This document shows positions 46,820 through 55,630 of a stretch of 64,000 nucleotides of DNA, one piece after another. Below the pieces are notes generated by a model. The model saw nothing but the letters and a program-made list of their open reading frames with translations, was not told where the DNA came from and did no database searches. Within the stretch, counting starts at the first letter, position 1. The number at the start of each line of letters is the position of its first letter. Source of the DNA: Alphaproteobacteria bacterium. Lineage in GTDB: Bacteria; Pseudomonadota; Alphaproteobacteria; JAJFFI01. Both the position numbers and the translations under genes were made by a program. The stretch is taken from positions 29,552 through 93,551 of the forward strand of contig JASJBI010000003.1 of assembly GCA_030066595.1 (NCBI GenBank), written 5' to 3'.

Positions 46820-47230
46820 TCAGGCGGCGGGCGCGATGAACTCCATACGGATGCCGCCCGGTATGGCGCACATCATATGCTGCGTCGGGCCGCCCATCAG
46901 CGGCTCGGGCGGGAACTCGATAGCCACGTCTTCCGCCTCCTGCAGTCTGCCATAGAGCCTATCAAGCCTAGCCGCGTTCTCCACCTTGAGCGCGAAATGA
47001 TGCAGCCCGATCCCGTTCTTGCGGTCGAACGGGACCGCCCTGTCCGGGTTCTCGGCCTGCCACAGGGTGATCATGGTGGTGCCGTCGCTCACGAAGACCG
47101 CGGGATAGTCCGGCTTCTCGCCGACCTGCGCAAAGCCCAGCGTGTCGACGAAGAAGGCACGGGTCTTGGCCAGGTCCGGCACGGTGAGACCGATGTGATG
47201 GGCGCCTTGGGTGACGGCAGTGTGTGACAT
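46820..47230 (-). CDS. VOC-family (glyoxalase/dioxygenase superfamily) protein
   Basis: A 136-residue protein of two beta-alpha-beta-beta-beta modules. Candidate metal ligands are in the G-A-H-H-I-G-L-T start (near residue 11), GIGLHHFALKV (near 76) and the terminal RMEFIAP glutamate (near 131). It resembles glyoxalase I-like and methylmalonyl-CoA-epimerase-like members; I cannot name the substrate. The ATG at 47230 has an AGGAG site. It is divergent from the LysR regulator, which probably controls it, and lies 50 bases upstream of the three-module flavoprotein on the same strand. Confidence 0.85.
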   Translation of the reverse strand: MSHTAVTQGAHHIGLTVPDLAKTRAFFVDTLGFAQVGEKPDYPAVFVSDGTTMITLWQAENPDRAVPFDRKNGIGLHHFALKVENAARLDRLYGRLQEAEDVAIEFPPEPLMGGPTQHMMCAIPGGIRMEFIAPAA

Positions 47231-47353
47231 GGTTCGTCTCCTGGTTTGAAGGGCCTGCGGCGCCGAGAAGGGGTCGCGTTGGGCCGGCTTGTCTGCATGA
47301 CCTGCAATGTGCCACTTTCCATCAGAGGTATGAATACGCATAATTCGCAATAC

Positions 47354-47376
47354 ATTATTCCAGATTGGGGAATAAT
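47354..47376. promoter_or_regulatory. Palindromic operator candidate directly before the LysR gene
   Basis: Perfect arms ATTATTCC and GGAATAAT are separated by seven bases, with the LysR ATG beginning one base after the palindrome. A second small repeat (TATG and CATA, six apart) lies at 47330-47343. An operator covering the start codon suggests tight autorepression; the same gap must hold the divergent VOC-gene promoter. Confidence 0.55.
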
Positions 47377-47377
47377 C

Positions 47378-48277
47378 ATGGATCATTTGCAAGCCATGTC
47401 CGTGTTCGTCGCGGTGGCCGAGGAGGCGGGCTTCGCCCCCGCGGCAAGGCGGCTGAATATGTCGCCGCCCTCGGTGACGCGGGCGGTGTCGGGACTGGAA
47501 GCGCGGCTCGGCGCGCGGCTCCTGCATCGTACCACGCGTTCGGTGCGGTTGACCGAGGCGGGGCAGCGCTACCTCGCGGACTGCCGGCGCATCCTCTTGG
47601 AGATCGGCGAGGCGGATCGGCAGGCGGCCGGGGTGCACGCGGCGCCGAGCGGCCTGGTGACGGTGACGGCCTCGGTCGTGTTCGGCCGGGTCATCCTGTT
47701 GCCGGTCCTGCTCGACCTCTTGGATCGTTACCCGGAGATTTCGGTTTCGGCGCTGCTGGTCGATCGCGTGGTCCATCTGCTCGACGAGGGCATCGATGTG
47801 GCGGTCCGCATTGCCGAGCTGCCCGACTCCTCCCTGACCGCCGTCCGCGTCGGCAGCGTCCGGCGGGTGCTCTGCGCGTCGCCGGACTACCTAGCGAAAC
47901 GCGGCCGTCCGCGCAGGCCGGCCGACCTGTCCGAACACGAGATCGTCAGCTTCGCCAGCGCGCCGCTGGGCGGGGAGTGGACGTTTGCGAGGGACGGCAA
48001 GGCTCAGACCGTCCGGCCGGTCTCGCGGCTGCTGTTGAACACGGCCGACGCCGCCATCGCGGCGGCGATGGCCGGTCGCGGCATCACCCGCGTGCTGTCC
48101 TATATGATCGCGCCGCATGTGCAGTCGGGCGCACTCGAGACGGTGCTCGCGGACTACGAACCGCCGGCGGTGCCGATCCATGTGGTGCACAAGGAGGCCG
48201 GCCAGACCTCGGCCCGCGTGCGCGCCGTGGTCGATCATCTCTGCCAGGCGCTCAGGCAGGTGCCGGCGCTGCGCTAG
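47378..48277 (+). CDS. LysR-family transcriptional regulator
   Basis: A 299-residue regulator with an N-terminal winged helix-turn-helix (MSVFVAVAEEAGFAPAARRL, then SPPSVTRAVSGLEARLGARL and HRTTRSVRLTEAG) and a periplasmic-binding-protein-like effector domain from about residue 90. The ATG at 47378 is preferred because it starts the helix-turn-helix directly; the upstream in-frame reading crosses the divergent promoter. Probable target: the divergent VOC gene, and itself through the palindrome overlapping its start. The effector is unknown. Confidence 0.9.
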   Translation: MDHLQAMSVFVAVAEEAGFAPAARRLNMSPPSVTRAVSGLEARLGARLLHRTTRSVRLTEAGQRYLADCRRILLEIGEADRQAAGVHAAPSGLVTVTASVVFGRVILLPVLLDLLDRYPEISVSALLVDRVVHLLDEGIDVAVRIAELPDSSLTAVRVGSVRRVLCASPDYLAKRGRPRRPADLSEHEIVSFASAPLGGEWTFARDGKAQTVRPVSRLLLNTADAAIAAAMAGRGITRVLSYMIAPHVQSGALETVLADYEPPAVPIHVVHKEAGQTSARVRAVVDHLCQALRQVPALR

Positions 48278-48332
48278 CAGATGCCTGCCACCGCGCGCGG
48301 CGCTATGATCACGCGGCGGAGGGCATGCACCC

Positions 48333-48638
48333 ATGACTGAGCTCATCGTCCGGACCAAGTTCCCCGCGCCGGTGGATCGGGACGCGGTCGACCGGGACTG
48401 GCGCGCCCGCGGCTATAGCTGCGACCTGTTCGTCGACCCGCCCGGCCGCGAATGGCGTGACTTCGTGCACGGCACCAATGAGCTGGTCACCGTGGTCGAC
48501 GGCCGCCTCGAGCTGGACATCGCCGGGGAGACGCTGGTCGCCGAGGAGGGGGACGAGGTGTTCATCCCCCGCGGTGCCGTACATACGGTGCGCAACATTC
48601 ACGCCGGCACGACGCGCTGGCTGTTCGGCTACGATTAG
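48333..48638 (+). CDS. Small cupin-domain protein
   Basis: A 101-residue single-domain cupin. The two conserved motifs are partly visible: [18 protein letters not shown] (motif 1 region, with H and E) and [17 protein letters not shown] (motif 2 with the final H). These could bind one metal ion. Substrate unknown. Its TAG stop overlaps an ATT of the endonuclease V frame, so the two are probably translated from one message. Confidence 0.82.
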   Translation: MTELIVRTKFPAPVDRDAVDRDWRARGYSCDLFVDPPGREWRDFVHGTNELVTVVDGRLELDIAGETLVAEEGDEVFIPRGAVHTVRNIHAGTTRWLFGYD

Positions 48639-49287
48639 CGCCTGGCCAAAGACGACGGCCGACGCGCGCCGCGAACAGGAGCGTCTGCGCGGGCGGGTCG
48701 TGGTCGAGAACCGTCTGGGACCGGTCCGGCGGGTGGCGGGTCTCGACGCCCATTACGCGCCGCTTTCGGGCTTGGTCTGGGCCGCGGCCGCGGTGCTGAG
48801 CTTTCCCGACCTCGCGCTGACCGAGAGCGCCTTGGCCTGCCGGCCGCTCGACTTTCCCTATGTGCCCGGTCTCCTGTCGTTCCGCGAGGCACCGGCCGTG
48901 CTCGCCGCGCTGGAAGCACTGGCCCACCGGCCGGATCTGCTCCTGGTGGACGGTCAGGGGCTCGCGCATCCCCGCCGCTTCGGGCTCGCCTGCCATGTGG
49001 GCGTGCTGGCGGACCTCCCGACCATCGGCGTCGCCAAATCGCGGCTTGTGGGCGCGCACGAAGAGCCGGGCGTCGACCGCGGAGACCGGGCCGCGCTGCG
49101 CGACCGCGACGAGGTCGTCGGCGCCGTCCTGCGCTCCCGCACCCGGACGCGACCGCTCTATGTCTCGGTCGGCCACCGGGTGTCCCTCGACACCGCCGTC
49201 GACATGGTGCTGGCCTCTGCGCCGCGCTACCGCCTGCCCGAGCCGATCCGCCTGGCCGACCGGCTCTCGCGCCTGCATCCGCCCTGA
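48634..49287 (+). CDS. nfi: Endonuclease V (deoxyinosine 3' endonuclease)
   Basis: About 217 residues that cut DNA near deoxyinosine formed by adenine deamination. Catalytic and recognition motifs are complete: V-A-G-L-D-A-H-Y (first Asp), [14 protein letters not shown] (Tyr wedge and Glu), [18 protein letters not shown] (second Asp) and [12 protein letters not shown]. The start is uncertain: no ATG lies between the cupin stop and the conserved core. The interval begins at an ATT that overlaps the cupin stop; a GTG at 48574 (inside cupin) or at 48700 are alternatives, the last retaining all catalytic residues. With the EndoQ fusion this gives two deamination-repair nucleases in the window. 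Confidence 0.85.
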   Translation: MSAWPKTTADARREQERLRGRVVVENRLGPVRRVAGLDAHYAPLSGLVWAAAAVLSFPDLALTESALACRPLDFPYVPGLLSFREAPAVLAALEALAHRPDLLLVDGQGLAHPRRFGLACHVGVLADLPTIGVAKSRLVGAHEEPGVDRGDRAALRDRDEVVGAVLRSRTRTRPLYVSVGHRVSLDTAVDMVLASAPRYRLPEPIRLADRLSRLHPP

Positions 49288-49405
49288 CCCGGAGATCTGG
49301 CGCGGGATCGACCGGCGCGCCGGTGTCTGCTACATAACGGCCAATCCCCAGCCGGCCGTGCGCCGGTATGGGATCCCCCTGAGACAGCGACGAGAAGGAG
49401 ACGGG

Positions 49406-50011
49406 ATGCTGCGCCTCTACGACTATCTCTCCTCGGGCAATGGCTACAAGGTGCGCCTGCTGCTCAGCCAGCTCGGCCTGCCCTTCGAGCGCATCGATCT
49501 GGACCTCGACAAGGGGGAGACCCGCACGCCCGCATTCCTGAAGCTCAATCCCAACGGCAAGATCCCGGCCTTGCAGCTCGAGAGCGGCGAGGTCCTGCCC
49601 GAATCGGACGCGATCCTGTTCTACCTCGCCGAGGGCACGCCCTTCCTGCCCGACGACCGGCTCGAGCGGGCGCGCGTGCTGCAATGGATGTTCTTCGAGC
49701 AGTACAGCCACGAGCCCAACATCGCCGTGGCCCGGTTCTGGCACATGCATGGCGAGATGACCGAAGAGCAAAAGGCGCTCCTGCCCGAGAAGCACGAGAA
49801 GGGCTATGCCGCGCTCAGCGTGATGGAGTCGCATCTGGCCGACCGCCCGTTCTTCGTGGCGGAGCGTTATACCGTCGCGGACATCGCGCTCTATGCCTAT
49901 ACCCATGTGGCGCCCGAGGGCGGCTTTGATCTCGAGCCCTATCCCGCGCTCCGCCGCTGGCTCGACCGGGTCGCCTCCCAGCCGGGCTACATCCCGATCA
50001 CGCAGGGATAA
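49406..50011 (+). CDS. Glutathione S-transferase family protein
   Basis: A 201-residue cytosolic GST. The N-terminal thioredoxin-fold domain (about 1-78) shows YLSSGNGYKVRLLL, N-P-N-G-K-I-P-A-L and the glutathione-binding PESDAILFYLAEG (E-S pair). A C-terminal helical domain has YTVADIALYAYTH with the N-capping T/D motif. Tyr or Ser near residues 8-10 may be the catalytic residue. The ATG at 49406 has an AAGGAG site. It converges with the sodium:solute symporter, 12 bases apart. Substrate unknown. Confidence 0.9.
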   Translation: MLRLYDYLSSGNGYKVRLLLSQLGLPFERIDLDLDKGETRTPAFLKLNPNGKIPALQLESGEVLPESDAILFYLAEGTPFLPDDRLERARVLQWMFFEQYSHEPNIAVARFWHMHGEMTEEQKALLPEKHEKGYAALSVMESHLADRPFFVAERYTVADIALYAYTHVAPEGGFDLEPYPALRRWLDRVASQPGYIPITQG

Positions 50012-50023
50012 GCGCCAGGCCGC

Positions 50024-51622
50024 TCACCAGGCGAACCAGACAATCCCGACCATGAGGAGCGCGAGCGCTGCCGCCTGGAGCCGGTAGTCGCGGAGCGGCG
50101 ACGGGTCGCCCACGACACCGGCGGGCACCAGATCGGCGCGGCGGACGGTAAGCTCCCGCGTTGCGGCGTCTCCCGCGGGGGTGAGGGCGCTCACCGCCGC
50201 CATGACCACGACCGCAAGCGCGAACATCAGCATGGCGACATAGCTGAAGTGCAACGCCGGCAGCCCGGCGGCCTGCATGGCGCCCGTCACCTCCACGGCA
50301 AAATAAAGCGGCAGGCCGATGGCGACGCCGCTGGCCAAGGCCCAGATCGCGCCCGCGGCGTTGGCCCGGGGCCAGAGCAGCCCCATCAGATAGACCGCGA
50401 CCACCGGCGGCACCAGATAGGCCAGCGTCGCCTGGAAGTACTGAAAGAGCGAGCCGAAGGCGGCGATCAGCGGCGCATAGGACGCGGCCAGGACCATGGC
50501 GAGCGCGGTGAAGGCGCGGCCGATCCACAAGAGCGCGCGGCCCGACGTCTCGGGCCTGAGGGGCCGGACGAAGTCCATGGTCACCAGCGAAGCCACCGCG
50601 TTGAGCGCGCTGTCGAGGCTCGACATGATGGCGGCCACCAGTGCTGTGAGCACCAGGCCCCTGAGCCCGAGCGGCAAGAGCTCGAAGGCGAGCGCCGGGA
50701 ACACCCGGTCGGGGCTCTCGAGCCCGGGGAACAGCACGACCGCGATCAGGCCCGGTAGGATCATGAGGAACAGGTTGGGCAGCTTGAGCAGGCCCGCGAA
50801 CAGCGCCCCCTTGCGCCCGTCATCCAGGCTGCGGGCGGCGAGCGCGCGCTGCACGAAGTACTGGTTGAGCGTCCAGTAGTAGAACCCCAACAGGACCACG
50901 CCGACGATGCCGGGCCAGGGCAGAAAGGCGTCGTCGGCGGGCTTCATCAGCTGGGTCTGGTCCGGCGTGAGCCGGGCCATGAGTTCGTCCCAGCCGCCCA
51001 CGGCCTCGAGCCCGAAGACGAAGATCAATGCGGCGCCGACGATCATCAGCACCGCCTGGGTCGCGTCCGTCACCACCACCGCCTTGAGCCCGCCGAGCAC
51101 GGTGTAGACGCCCGCGACGACGGCGAGCGCCGCGCTCGCCTGCCACAGTTCGATGTCCGGAAACACGATGGTGATGACGATGCCGCCGGCATAGAGCGCG
51201 CCCGCGGTGTCGACCAGCATGATCGCGAGGATCGTGAACAGCGCATAGATGCGGCGCGCCCGCACATCGAAGCGGCGCTCCAGATACTCCGGGACGGTGA
51301 AGACGCGGGCGCGCAGAAAGACCGGCAGCATGACCGCGGCGAACACGATCAGCACCAGCGTCGCCGTCCATTCGTAGTTGAACACGACCATGCCGTGGGC
51401 GTAGGCCGCGCCGGTGAGGCCGACGAAGCTCGCGCCGGACATGTTCGAGGCGAAGTAGGAGAAGCCGATCAGGTACCAGGGCAGGGCGCGGCCGGCGAGG
51501 AAGTAGTCGGTCGCGTTGCGCTCGCCGCGGCTGACCCAGAGGCCATGGGCCACGACCGCCAGGAAATAGACGGCGATGACGGCGAGATCGATGGCGGCGA
51601 GCGCGATCCCGGGCTGGTCCAT
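50024..51622 (-). CDS. Sodium:solute symporter (SSS family)
   Basis: A 532-residue membrane transporter with about 13 hydrophobic helices. SSS signatures are YFLAGRALPWYLIGFSYFAS, NMSGASFVGLTGAAY, the GGLKAVVVTDATQA loop and DSALNAVASLVTMDF. Members take up sugars, amino acids, carboxylates or other solutes with sodium; length and the N-terminal motif resemble the sugar/inositol-like branch, but the substrate is not assigned. The ATG at 51622 begins the first helix. It stands alone. Confidence 0.9.
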   Translation of the reverse strand: MDQPGIALAAIDLAVIAVYFLAVVAHGLWVSRGERNATDYFLAGRALPWYLIGFSYFASNMSGASFVGLTGAAYAHGMVVFNYEWTATLVLIVFAAVMLPVFLRARVFTVPEYLERRFDVRARRIYALFTILAIMLVDTAGALYAGGIVITIVFPDIELWQASAALAVVAGVYTVLGGLKAVVVTDATQAVLMIVGAALIFVFGLEAVGGWDELMARLTPDQTQLMKPADDAFLPWPGIVGVVLLGFYYWTLNQYFVQRALAARSLDDGRKGALFAGLLKLPNLFLMILPGLIAVVLFPGLESPDRVFPALAFELLPLGLRGLVLTALVAAIMSSLDSALNAVASLVTMDFVRPLRPETSGRALLWIGRAFTALAMVLAASYAPLIAAFGSLFQYFQATLAYLVPPVVAVYLMGLLWPRANAAGAIWALASGVAIGLPLYFAVEVTGAMQAAGLPALHFSYVAMLMFALAVVVMAAVSALTPAGDAATRELTVRRADLVPAGVVGDPSPLRDYRLQAAALALLMVGIVWFAW

Positions 51623-51743
51623 GGGCAGACTATGCGGGTCGTCAGCGACAGTGCCGCATGCTTACCACAAAGCGGCGCTCGGGAGGCCACGAGCCGCTGG
51701 AAGCGTTCGGTCCGGGCGCAGCGGGGCGCGCGCGGACGGGAGG

Positions 51744-52310
51744 CTAGGCGGCCTCGGCGTCGTGATGGTCGACCACCTCGCCCCGGGCCGGATAGTCGGC
51801 CTTGAGCACGAAGTCGAGCGCCTGCAACACCTCGCCGAAGCCCGGCCGGGCGAAGGGCATGGTCTGCACCGAGCCGAAATAGAGGGTGCCGTCCGGCCGC
51901 ACCAGGAACAGGCCCGGCTCGTTGAACAGTGCCGGCTCCTCGATGCCGGCGGAGGTCTTGCCGCGGCTCGAGGAGATGTAGAGGCCCCATTCCCGTGCCT
52001 TGTCCAACTCGAGCCCGTAGCCCACGGGCAGTCTGTCGAGCTGCCACTTCTCCTTGGCTTCGCGGGCCCGGTCCTCGCCGTCGCTGCTGATCGCGATCGC
52101 GGTGACCCCGCGCTCGGCGAAGGCGTCGAGCTTGCGGTTGAGGTCGCCCAGATACTTGCTGCAGATCGGGCAGTGCAGGCCGCGATAAAACGAGATCAGG
52201 GTGAAGTTCTCGGGCGTCTGCCCGGCGAGGCTCCAAGAGCCGCCGCCGACCAGCGGGACGTCCAGCGCGGGCACGGGCTGGCGGGGCATGAGCGGGGTGA
52301 TCGCGGTCAT
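51744..52310 (-). CDS. Peroxiredoxin-like (AhpC/TSA) protein with CxxC
   Basis: A 188-residue thioredoxin-fold protein. The active-site region is YRGLHCPICSKYL with cysteines at residues 47 and 50; the first aligns with the peroxidatic cysteine of AhpC/TSA proteins, while the C-x-x-C spacing is thioredoxin-like. This is the peroxiredoxin-like group of unknown partner. The ATG at 52310 has a GGGAGA site eight bases upstream; ATG at 52337 lacks one. No reductase gene is adjacent. Confidence 0.85.
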   Translation of the reverse strand: MTAITPLMPRQPVPALDVPLVGGGSWSLAGQTPENFTLISFYRGLHCPICSKYLGDLNRKLDAFAERGVTAIAISSDGEDRAREAKEKWQLDRLPVGYGLELDKAREWGLYISSSRGKTSAGIEEPALFNEPGLFLVRPDGTLYFGSVQTMPFARPGFGEVLQALDFVLKADYPARGEVVDHHDAEAA

Positions 52311-52397
52311 CTCGGCGTCTCCCTGTTGCGTGTTCATTGGGGTTTAGCCAAGACCTACGTCGCGCTCCGCCGAGGGTCAACCATGGCCGGGCGGGTT

Positions 52398-53126
52398 TCA
52401 ACCCGGCATGTAGGCGCCGCCGTTGACCGGCAGGATCACCCCGTTGAGATAGCTCGCGCGCACGGGGTCGGCGAGGAAGCGGACCGCTTCGACTGCTTCG
52501 TCCATGCGGCCGAGCCGGCGCATCGGCGAGGCGCGGGCGATGTTCTCGAGCTGATCGGGCCGGAACTCGCCGGCCATGCTGCCTTCCAGCACGCCGGGCG
52601 CGACGGCATTGCAGGCGACGCCGTGCTTGCCGCCCTCGAGCGCGTAGCTCTTGGTGAGCACGTGTACGCCGGCCTTGGAAGCGCCATAGGCGGGATGCAC
52701 GCCCAATCCGCCGAGCTGGCCCGAGAGCGAGCCGATGTTGACGATGCGCCCGCCGCGGCCCGCCGCCGCCATTACGGTGAGCGCGGCGGCGCAGCCGTGG
52801 AAGCTGCCCGTCAGGTTGACCGCGATCACCCTGTCCCAGACCTCGGGCGCGGCTTCGGATATGCGTCCGGTGGCGACGATGCCGGCGCCGTTGATCCAGA
52901 CCGCGAGCGCGGTCTCGGCCGCGGCCCGCTCGGCCAGCGCGAAGACGGCGGTCCGGTCGGTGACGTCGAGGCGCACCGGTGTGAGCCCGTTCTGCGGCGC
53001 GATCTCGGCGATGTCCGCGCCATAGACCGAGAAACCGTCGGCCAGGAAGCTCTCGGCCAAAGCGCCGCCCAGATCGCCGGCCGCGCCTGTGATCACCGCG
53101 CCGGGCTGTCCCCTCTCGTCTGCCAT
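52398..53126 (-). CDS. Short-chain dehydrogenase/reductase (SDR)
   Basis: A 242-residue classical SDR. The cofactor loop is ITGAAGDLGGALAESF, the NAG motif is INGAGIV, and catalytic residues are Ser in IGSLSGQ and the pair in YGASKAG. The acidic residue after beta-2 (YGADIAEIA) suggests NAD rather than NADP. The ATG at 53126 has a GGGAGGA site. It is the last gene of an operon with enoyl-CoA hydratase and the TetR regulator, so a hydroxyacyl-CoA or alcohol intermediate is a plausible substrate. Confidence 0.9.
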   Translation of the reverse strand: MADERGQPGAVITGAAGDLGGALAESFLADGFSVYGADIAEIAPQNGLTPVRLDVTDRTAVFALAERAAAETALAVWINGAGIVATGRISEAAPEVWDRVIAVNLTGSFHGCAAALTVMAAAGRGGRIVNIGSLSGQLGGLGVHPAYGASKAGVHVLTKSYALEGGKHGVACNAVAPGVLEGSMAGEFRPDQLENIARASPMRRLGRMDEAVEAVRFLADPVRASYLNGVILPVNGGAYMPG

Positions 53127-53146
53127 GCCGTCCTCCCCCTTCGCGC

Positions 53147-53782
53147 TCAGGCGGCGATACGGTCGAGGGTTTCCTCGATCCGGTCCTCGACCAGGCGGCG
53201 CGCCTCGTGGCCCAGCACCTTGAGGCGCCCGGTCCGCTCCATGATCAGGCAGCCGACCATGTGGCTCGCCAGGCTCACGGTCGTGAAGTTCGCCTCTTCG
53301 GACGCCAATCCGCCATGGGCGGCGAGCGCGTCGGCCATGGTCTGGAGCACCGCGATCAGCCGCCCGTTGAGCCGCCGGTCGAGCGCCGGGCTGAGCCCCC
53401 GCTTGCGCGCGCCCTGAAAGAGATAGAGCCCGAGCTCGAGCTCGTCCGGCCGCTCGGCATAATAGCCGAAGAAGGCGAGGGCCGCGCGCCGGGCCGCCTC
53501 CCGCGGCGTGCCCCGAGCGGCGGCCGCCTCCTTGACCGCGACTGCGAGCTGGCCCAGGGAATCGCCCAGGATCTCGGCGTAGATCTCCTCCTTGCCCGCG
53601 TAATAGATGTAGATCGCCCCCGGCGCATAGCCGGCCCGCTCGGCGATGGCCCGGATGGTGGCGCCGTCGAGCCCGGCCTCGGCGAACACGGTGCGGGCCG
53701 CCGCGAGGATCGCCTGGCGCTTGAAGTCGCGGACCGCCTCGCGCCGCGCGGTCCGGTCGGCGCGCGCCTGGGCGGCCGTCAT
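53147..53782 (-). CDS. TetR-family transcriptional regulator
   Basis: A 211-residue regulator with an N-terminal helix-turn-helix: [36 protein letters not shown], then [13 protein letters not shown]. The C-terminal ligand-binding domain is divergent. Its ATG overlaps the stop of the enoyl-CoA hydratase gene as ATGA, and the SDR gene follows after 20 bases, so the regulator is embedded in the operon it most likely controls. The palindrome at 54687 upstream of the operon is its candidate operator. Confidence 0.9.
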   Translation of the reverse strand: MTAAQARADRTARREAVRDFKRQAILAAARTVFAEAGLDGATIRAIAERAGYAPGAIYIYYAGKEEIYAEILGDSLGQLAVAVKEAAAARGTPREAARRAALAFFGYYAERPDELELGLYLFQGARKRGLSPALDRRLNGRLIAVLQTMADALAAHGGLASEEANFTTVSLASHMVGCLIMERTGRLKVLGHEARRLVEDRIEETLDRIAA

Positions 53783-54636
53783 GTCCTGGCCTCGCGGCCT
53801 TCGGGGATCGGCCGGCCGCTGTCGCGCCAGTCGACCGCGGCGTGGAAGCCGTGCTCCTCGGCATAGCGCTTGAACCACATGCCTTCCGGGCTGTGCCGGG
53901 TGATGCCGTCGAACAGGGTGGCGATCATCTGGGTATTGGCCAGCCCCATGTTGTCGTAGGCCTGGTTGATCATCAGCTTCTGCATCATGAGCTGGTTCCT
54001 GGGCATGCCGGCCATGCGGTCGGCCAGCGCGTCCACCCGGGCGTCGAGCGCGTCCGCCGGCACCGCGTCCAGCACCAGGCCCATCGCCTTGGCTTCGCGC
54101 CCGTCCACCAGATCGCCGGTCAAGAGCATGCGCTTGGCCTTCTCCGCGCCCAGACGATAGACCCACATGGCGGTGGTCGGACAGCCCCAGACCCGCACCG
54201 GGGGATAGCCGATCCGGGCGTCCTCTTCCATGACGATGACATCGCAGCAGAGCGCCATGTCGCTGCCGCCGGCGACGGCGTATTGCTGGACCCGGCAGAT
54301 GGTCGGCTTGTAGCTGCGCCAGAGGCTCATGAAATCATCGGTGAAGCGCTTCATCAGGCGGTAGTCGACCATCGGGTCCCAGGGCATCTCGGTCTGGATG
54401 ATGTCGGTCTTCTCGGTGCCTTCCGCAAAGACCTTGAGGTCGTAGCCGGCGCAGAAGGCGCGGCCCGCGCCCTGCAGCACGATCACGTGGACCGCGTCGT
54501 CGGCGTTGGCGCGGTCGACCGCGGCGCGGATCTCGCCGGGCATGGCCTCGGTGATGGCGTTGAGGCGCTCGGGCCGGTTGAGGGTGATGCGGGCGACCCG
54601 CCCCTCGGTTTCGTAAAGCAGGGTTTCGAATGTCAT
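53779..54636 (-). CDS. Enoyl-CoA hydratase/isomerase (crotonase) family protein
   Basis: A 285-residue crotonase. The oxyanion-hole segments are [15 protein letters not shown] and [20 protein letters not shown], both conserved; the extra residues between them (about 85-115) suggest a specialised member. The usual catalytic Glu of the hydratase pair is replaced near [14 protein letters not shown], so it may be an isomerase or act on unusual substrates. The ATG at 54636 has a GGAGAA site, and upstream in-frame leucine codons are intergenic. First gene of the hydratase-TetR-SDR operon. Confidence 0.88.
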   Translation of the reverse strand: MTFETLLYETEGRVARITLNRPERLNAITEAMPGEIRAAVDRANADDAVHVIVLQGAGRAFCAGYDLKVFAEGTEKTDIIQTEMPWDPMVDYRLMKRFTDDFMSLWRSYKPTICRVQQYAVAGGSDMALCCDVIVMEEDARIGYPPVRVWGCPTTAMWVYRLGAEKAKRMLLTGDLVDGREAKAMGLVLDAVPADALDARVDALADRMAGMPRNQLMMQKLMINQAYDNMGLANTQMIATLFDGITRHSPEGMWFKRYAEEHGFHAAVDWRDSGRPIPEGREART

Positions 54637-54686
54637 GACGGCTTCTCCCCAGGGTGATAGTAGAAGCAATAACACTATTCTTATTT

Positions 54687-54701
54687 ATGAACAACGTTCA
54701 T
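54687..54701. promoter_or_regulatory. Perfect palindrome upstream of the hydratase/TetR/SDR operon
   Basis: ATGAAC and GTTCAT are separated by three bases, 50 bases before the hydratase ATG in an AT-rich stretch. A further TTTATGAA repeats on the right side. It suits a TetR-family operator for the regulator encoded in this operon and sits about 150 bases before the exported rhodanese gene on the other strand. Confidence 0.55.
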
Positions 54702-54851
54702 GTTTATGAAGTCTGGAAAGGCTCGCCGTCTTCCGCCGACGCCGTCCGGGCGCCTTGGTTCCCGGGGGGTCGCTGCTCTTGCCAATTCATGCGGGGTGGT
54801 GGAAGTGTACGGACCTGCCATACACTCACGTCCGCCGGAAGGGGCATCGTC

Positions 54852-55469
54852 ATGGCTTTCAGACTCGTCGTCTCCACGCTGACCCTGGGCTTGATCGGCA
54901 TCGCCGCCGCCGTACCGGCGCCGAAGGCGGCCGATAGCGAGATCGCCACCACCGTCGATGCGGCCGCGCTCGGCGAAAAGAAACGCACGAGCCTGGGCCT
55001 ATATCTGACCGCCGAGGAAGCGCATGCCGCATTGAAGACGCGATCCGGCGTCTATCTGATCGACGTGCGCACGCGCGCCGAGACGATGTTCGTGGGCTAT
55101 CCCATGGCCGCGGCCGCGAACATCCCCTTCCAGGTGCTCGACGCCGACTACGCGTTCGATGTCGGGAAGCATCGCTACAGGCTGGTCGCCAACCCCGATT
55201 TCGCGCCGGCCGTGGCGCGCTTCCTCGCCCGAACGGGGCAGGGCAAGGGCGCAACGCTCCTGCTGATGTGCCGCTCCGGCAAGCGCAGCGCGAGGGCCGT
55301 CAATGTCCTCGCCAAGCTCGGCTACGAGAACGCCTATTCGGTCGTCGACGGGTTCGAGGGCGACGCGGACGACAACGGCAAACGCACGGTCAATGGCTGG
55401 AAGAATGCCGGCAGTCCCTGGACCTATAAGCTCTCGGAGGCGTTCCGCTACCGGCCCCTGGAGAATTAG
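54852..55469 (+). CDS. Exported rhodanese-like protein
   Basis: A 205-residue protein with a signal peptide (about 1-27, hydrophobic VSTLTLGLIGIAAAV, cleavage near PKAA-D). A single rhodanese domain follows: VYLIDVRTRAE near 67-77 and the active loop MCRSGKRS with Cys140. Charged and glycine-rich residues near the C-terminus (EGDADDNGKRTVNGWKNAG) match exported rhodaneses often seen with c-type cytochrome or alcohol-oxidation systems. It would handle sulfane sulfur or a persulfide in the periplasm; no partner is adjacent. Confidence 0.87.
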   Translation: MAFRLVVSTLTLGLIGIAAAVPAPKAADSEIATTVDAAALGEKKRTSLGLYLTAEEAHAALKTRSGVYLIDVRTRAETMFVGYPMAAAANIPFQVLDADYAFDVGKHRYRLVANPDFAPAVARFLARTGQGKGATLLLMCRSGKRSARAVNVLAKLGYENAYSVVDGFEGDADDNGKRTVNGWKNAGSPWTYKLSEAFRYRPLEN

Positions 55470-55630
55470 GACTGGCGGCTCGGGCACTGGCTCCGGCCGC
55501 GGCGCGTTTCGCATGCGAACACGCGACCGATCGGCGCAGCCGGTTGTCTTGCAAACATGGATTCGACAAGATCGCGTTTGAATTTTCCGCACGTGAGCGC
55601 GCGGGATCACTCAAGGGGAGGTAAGCAATC

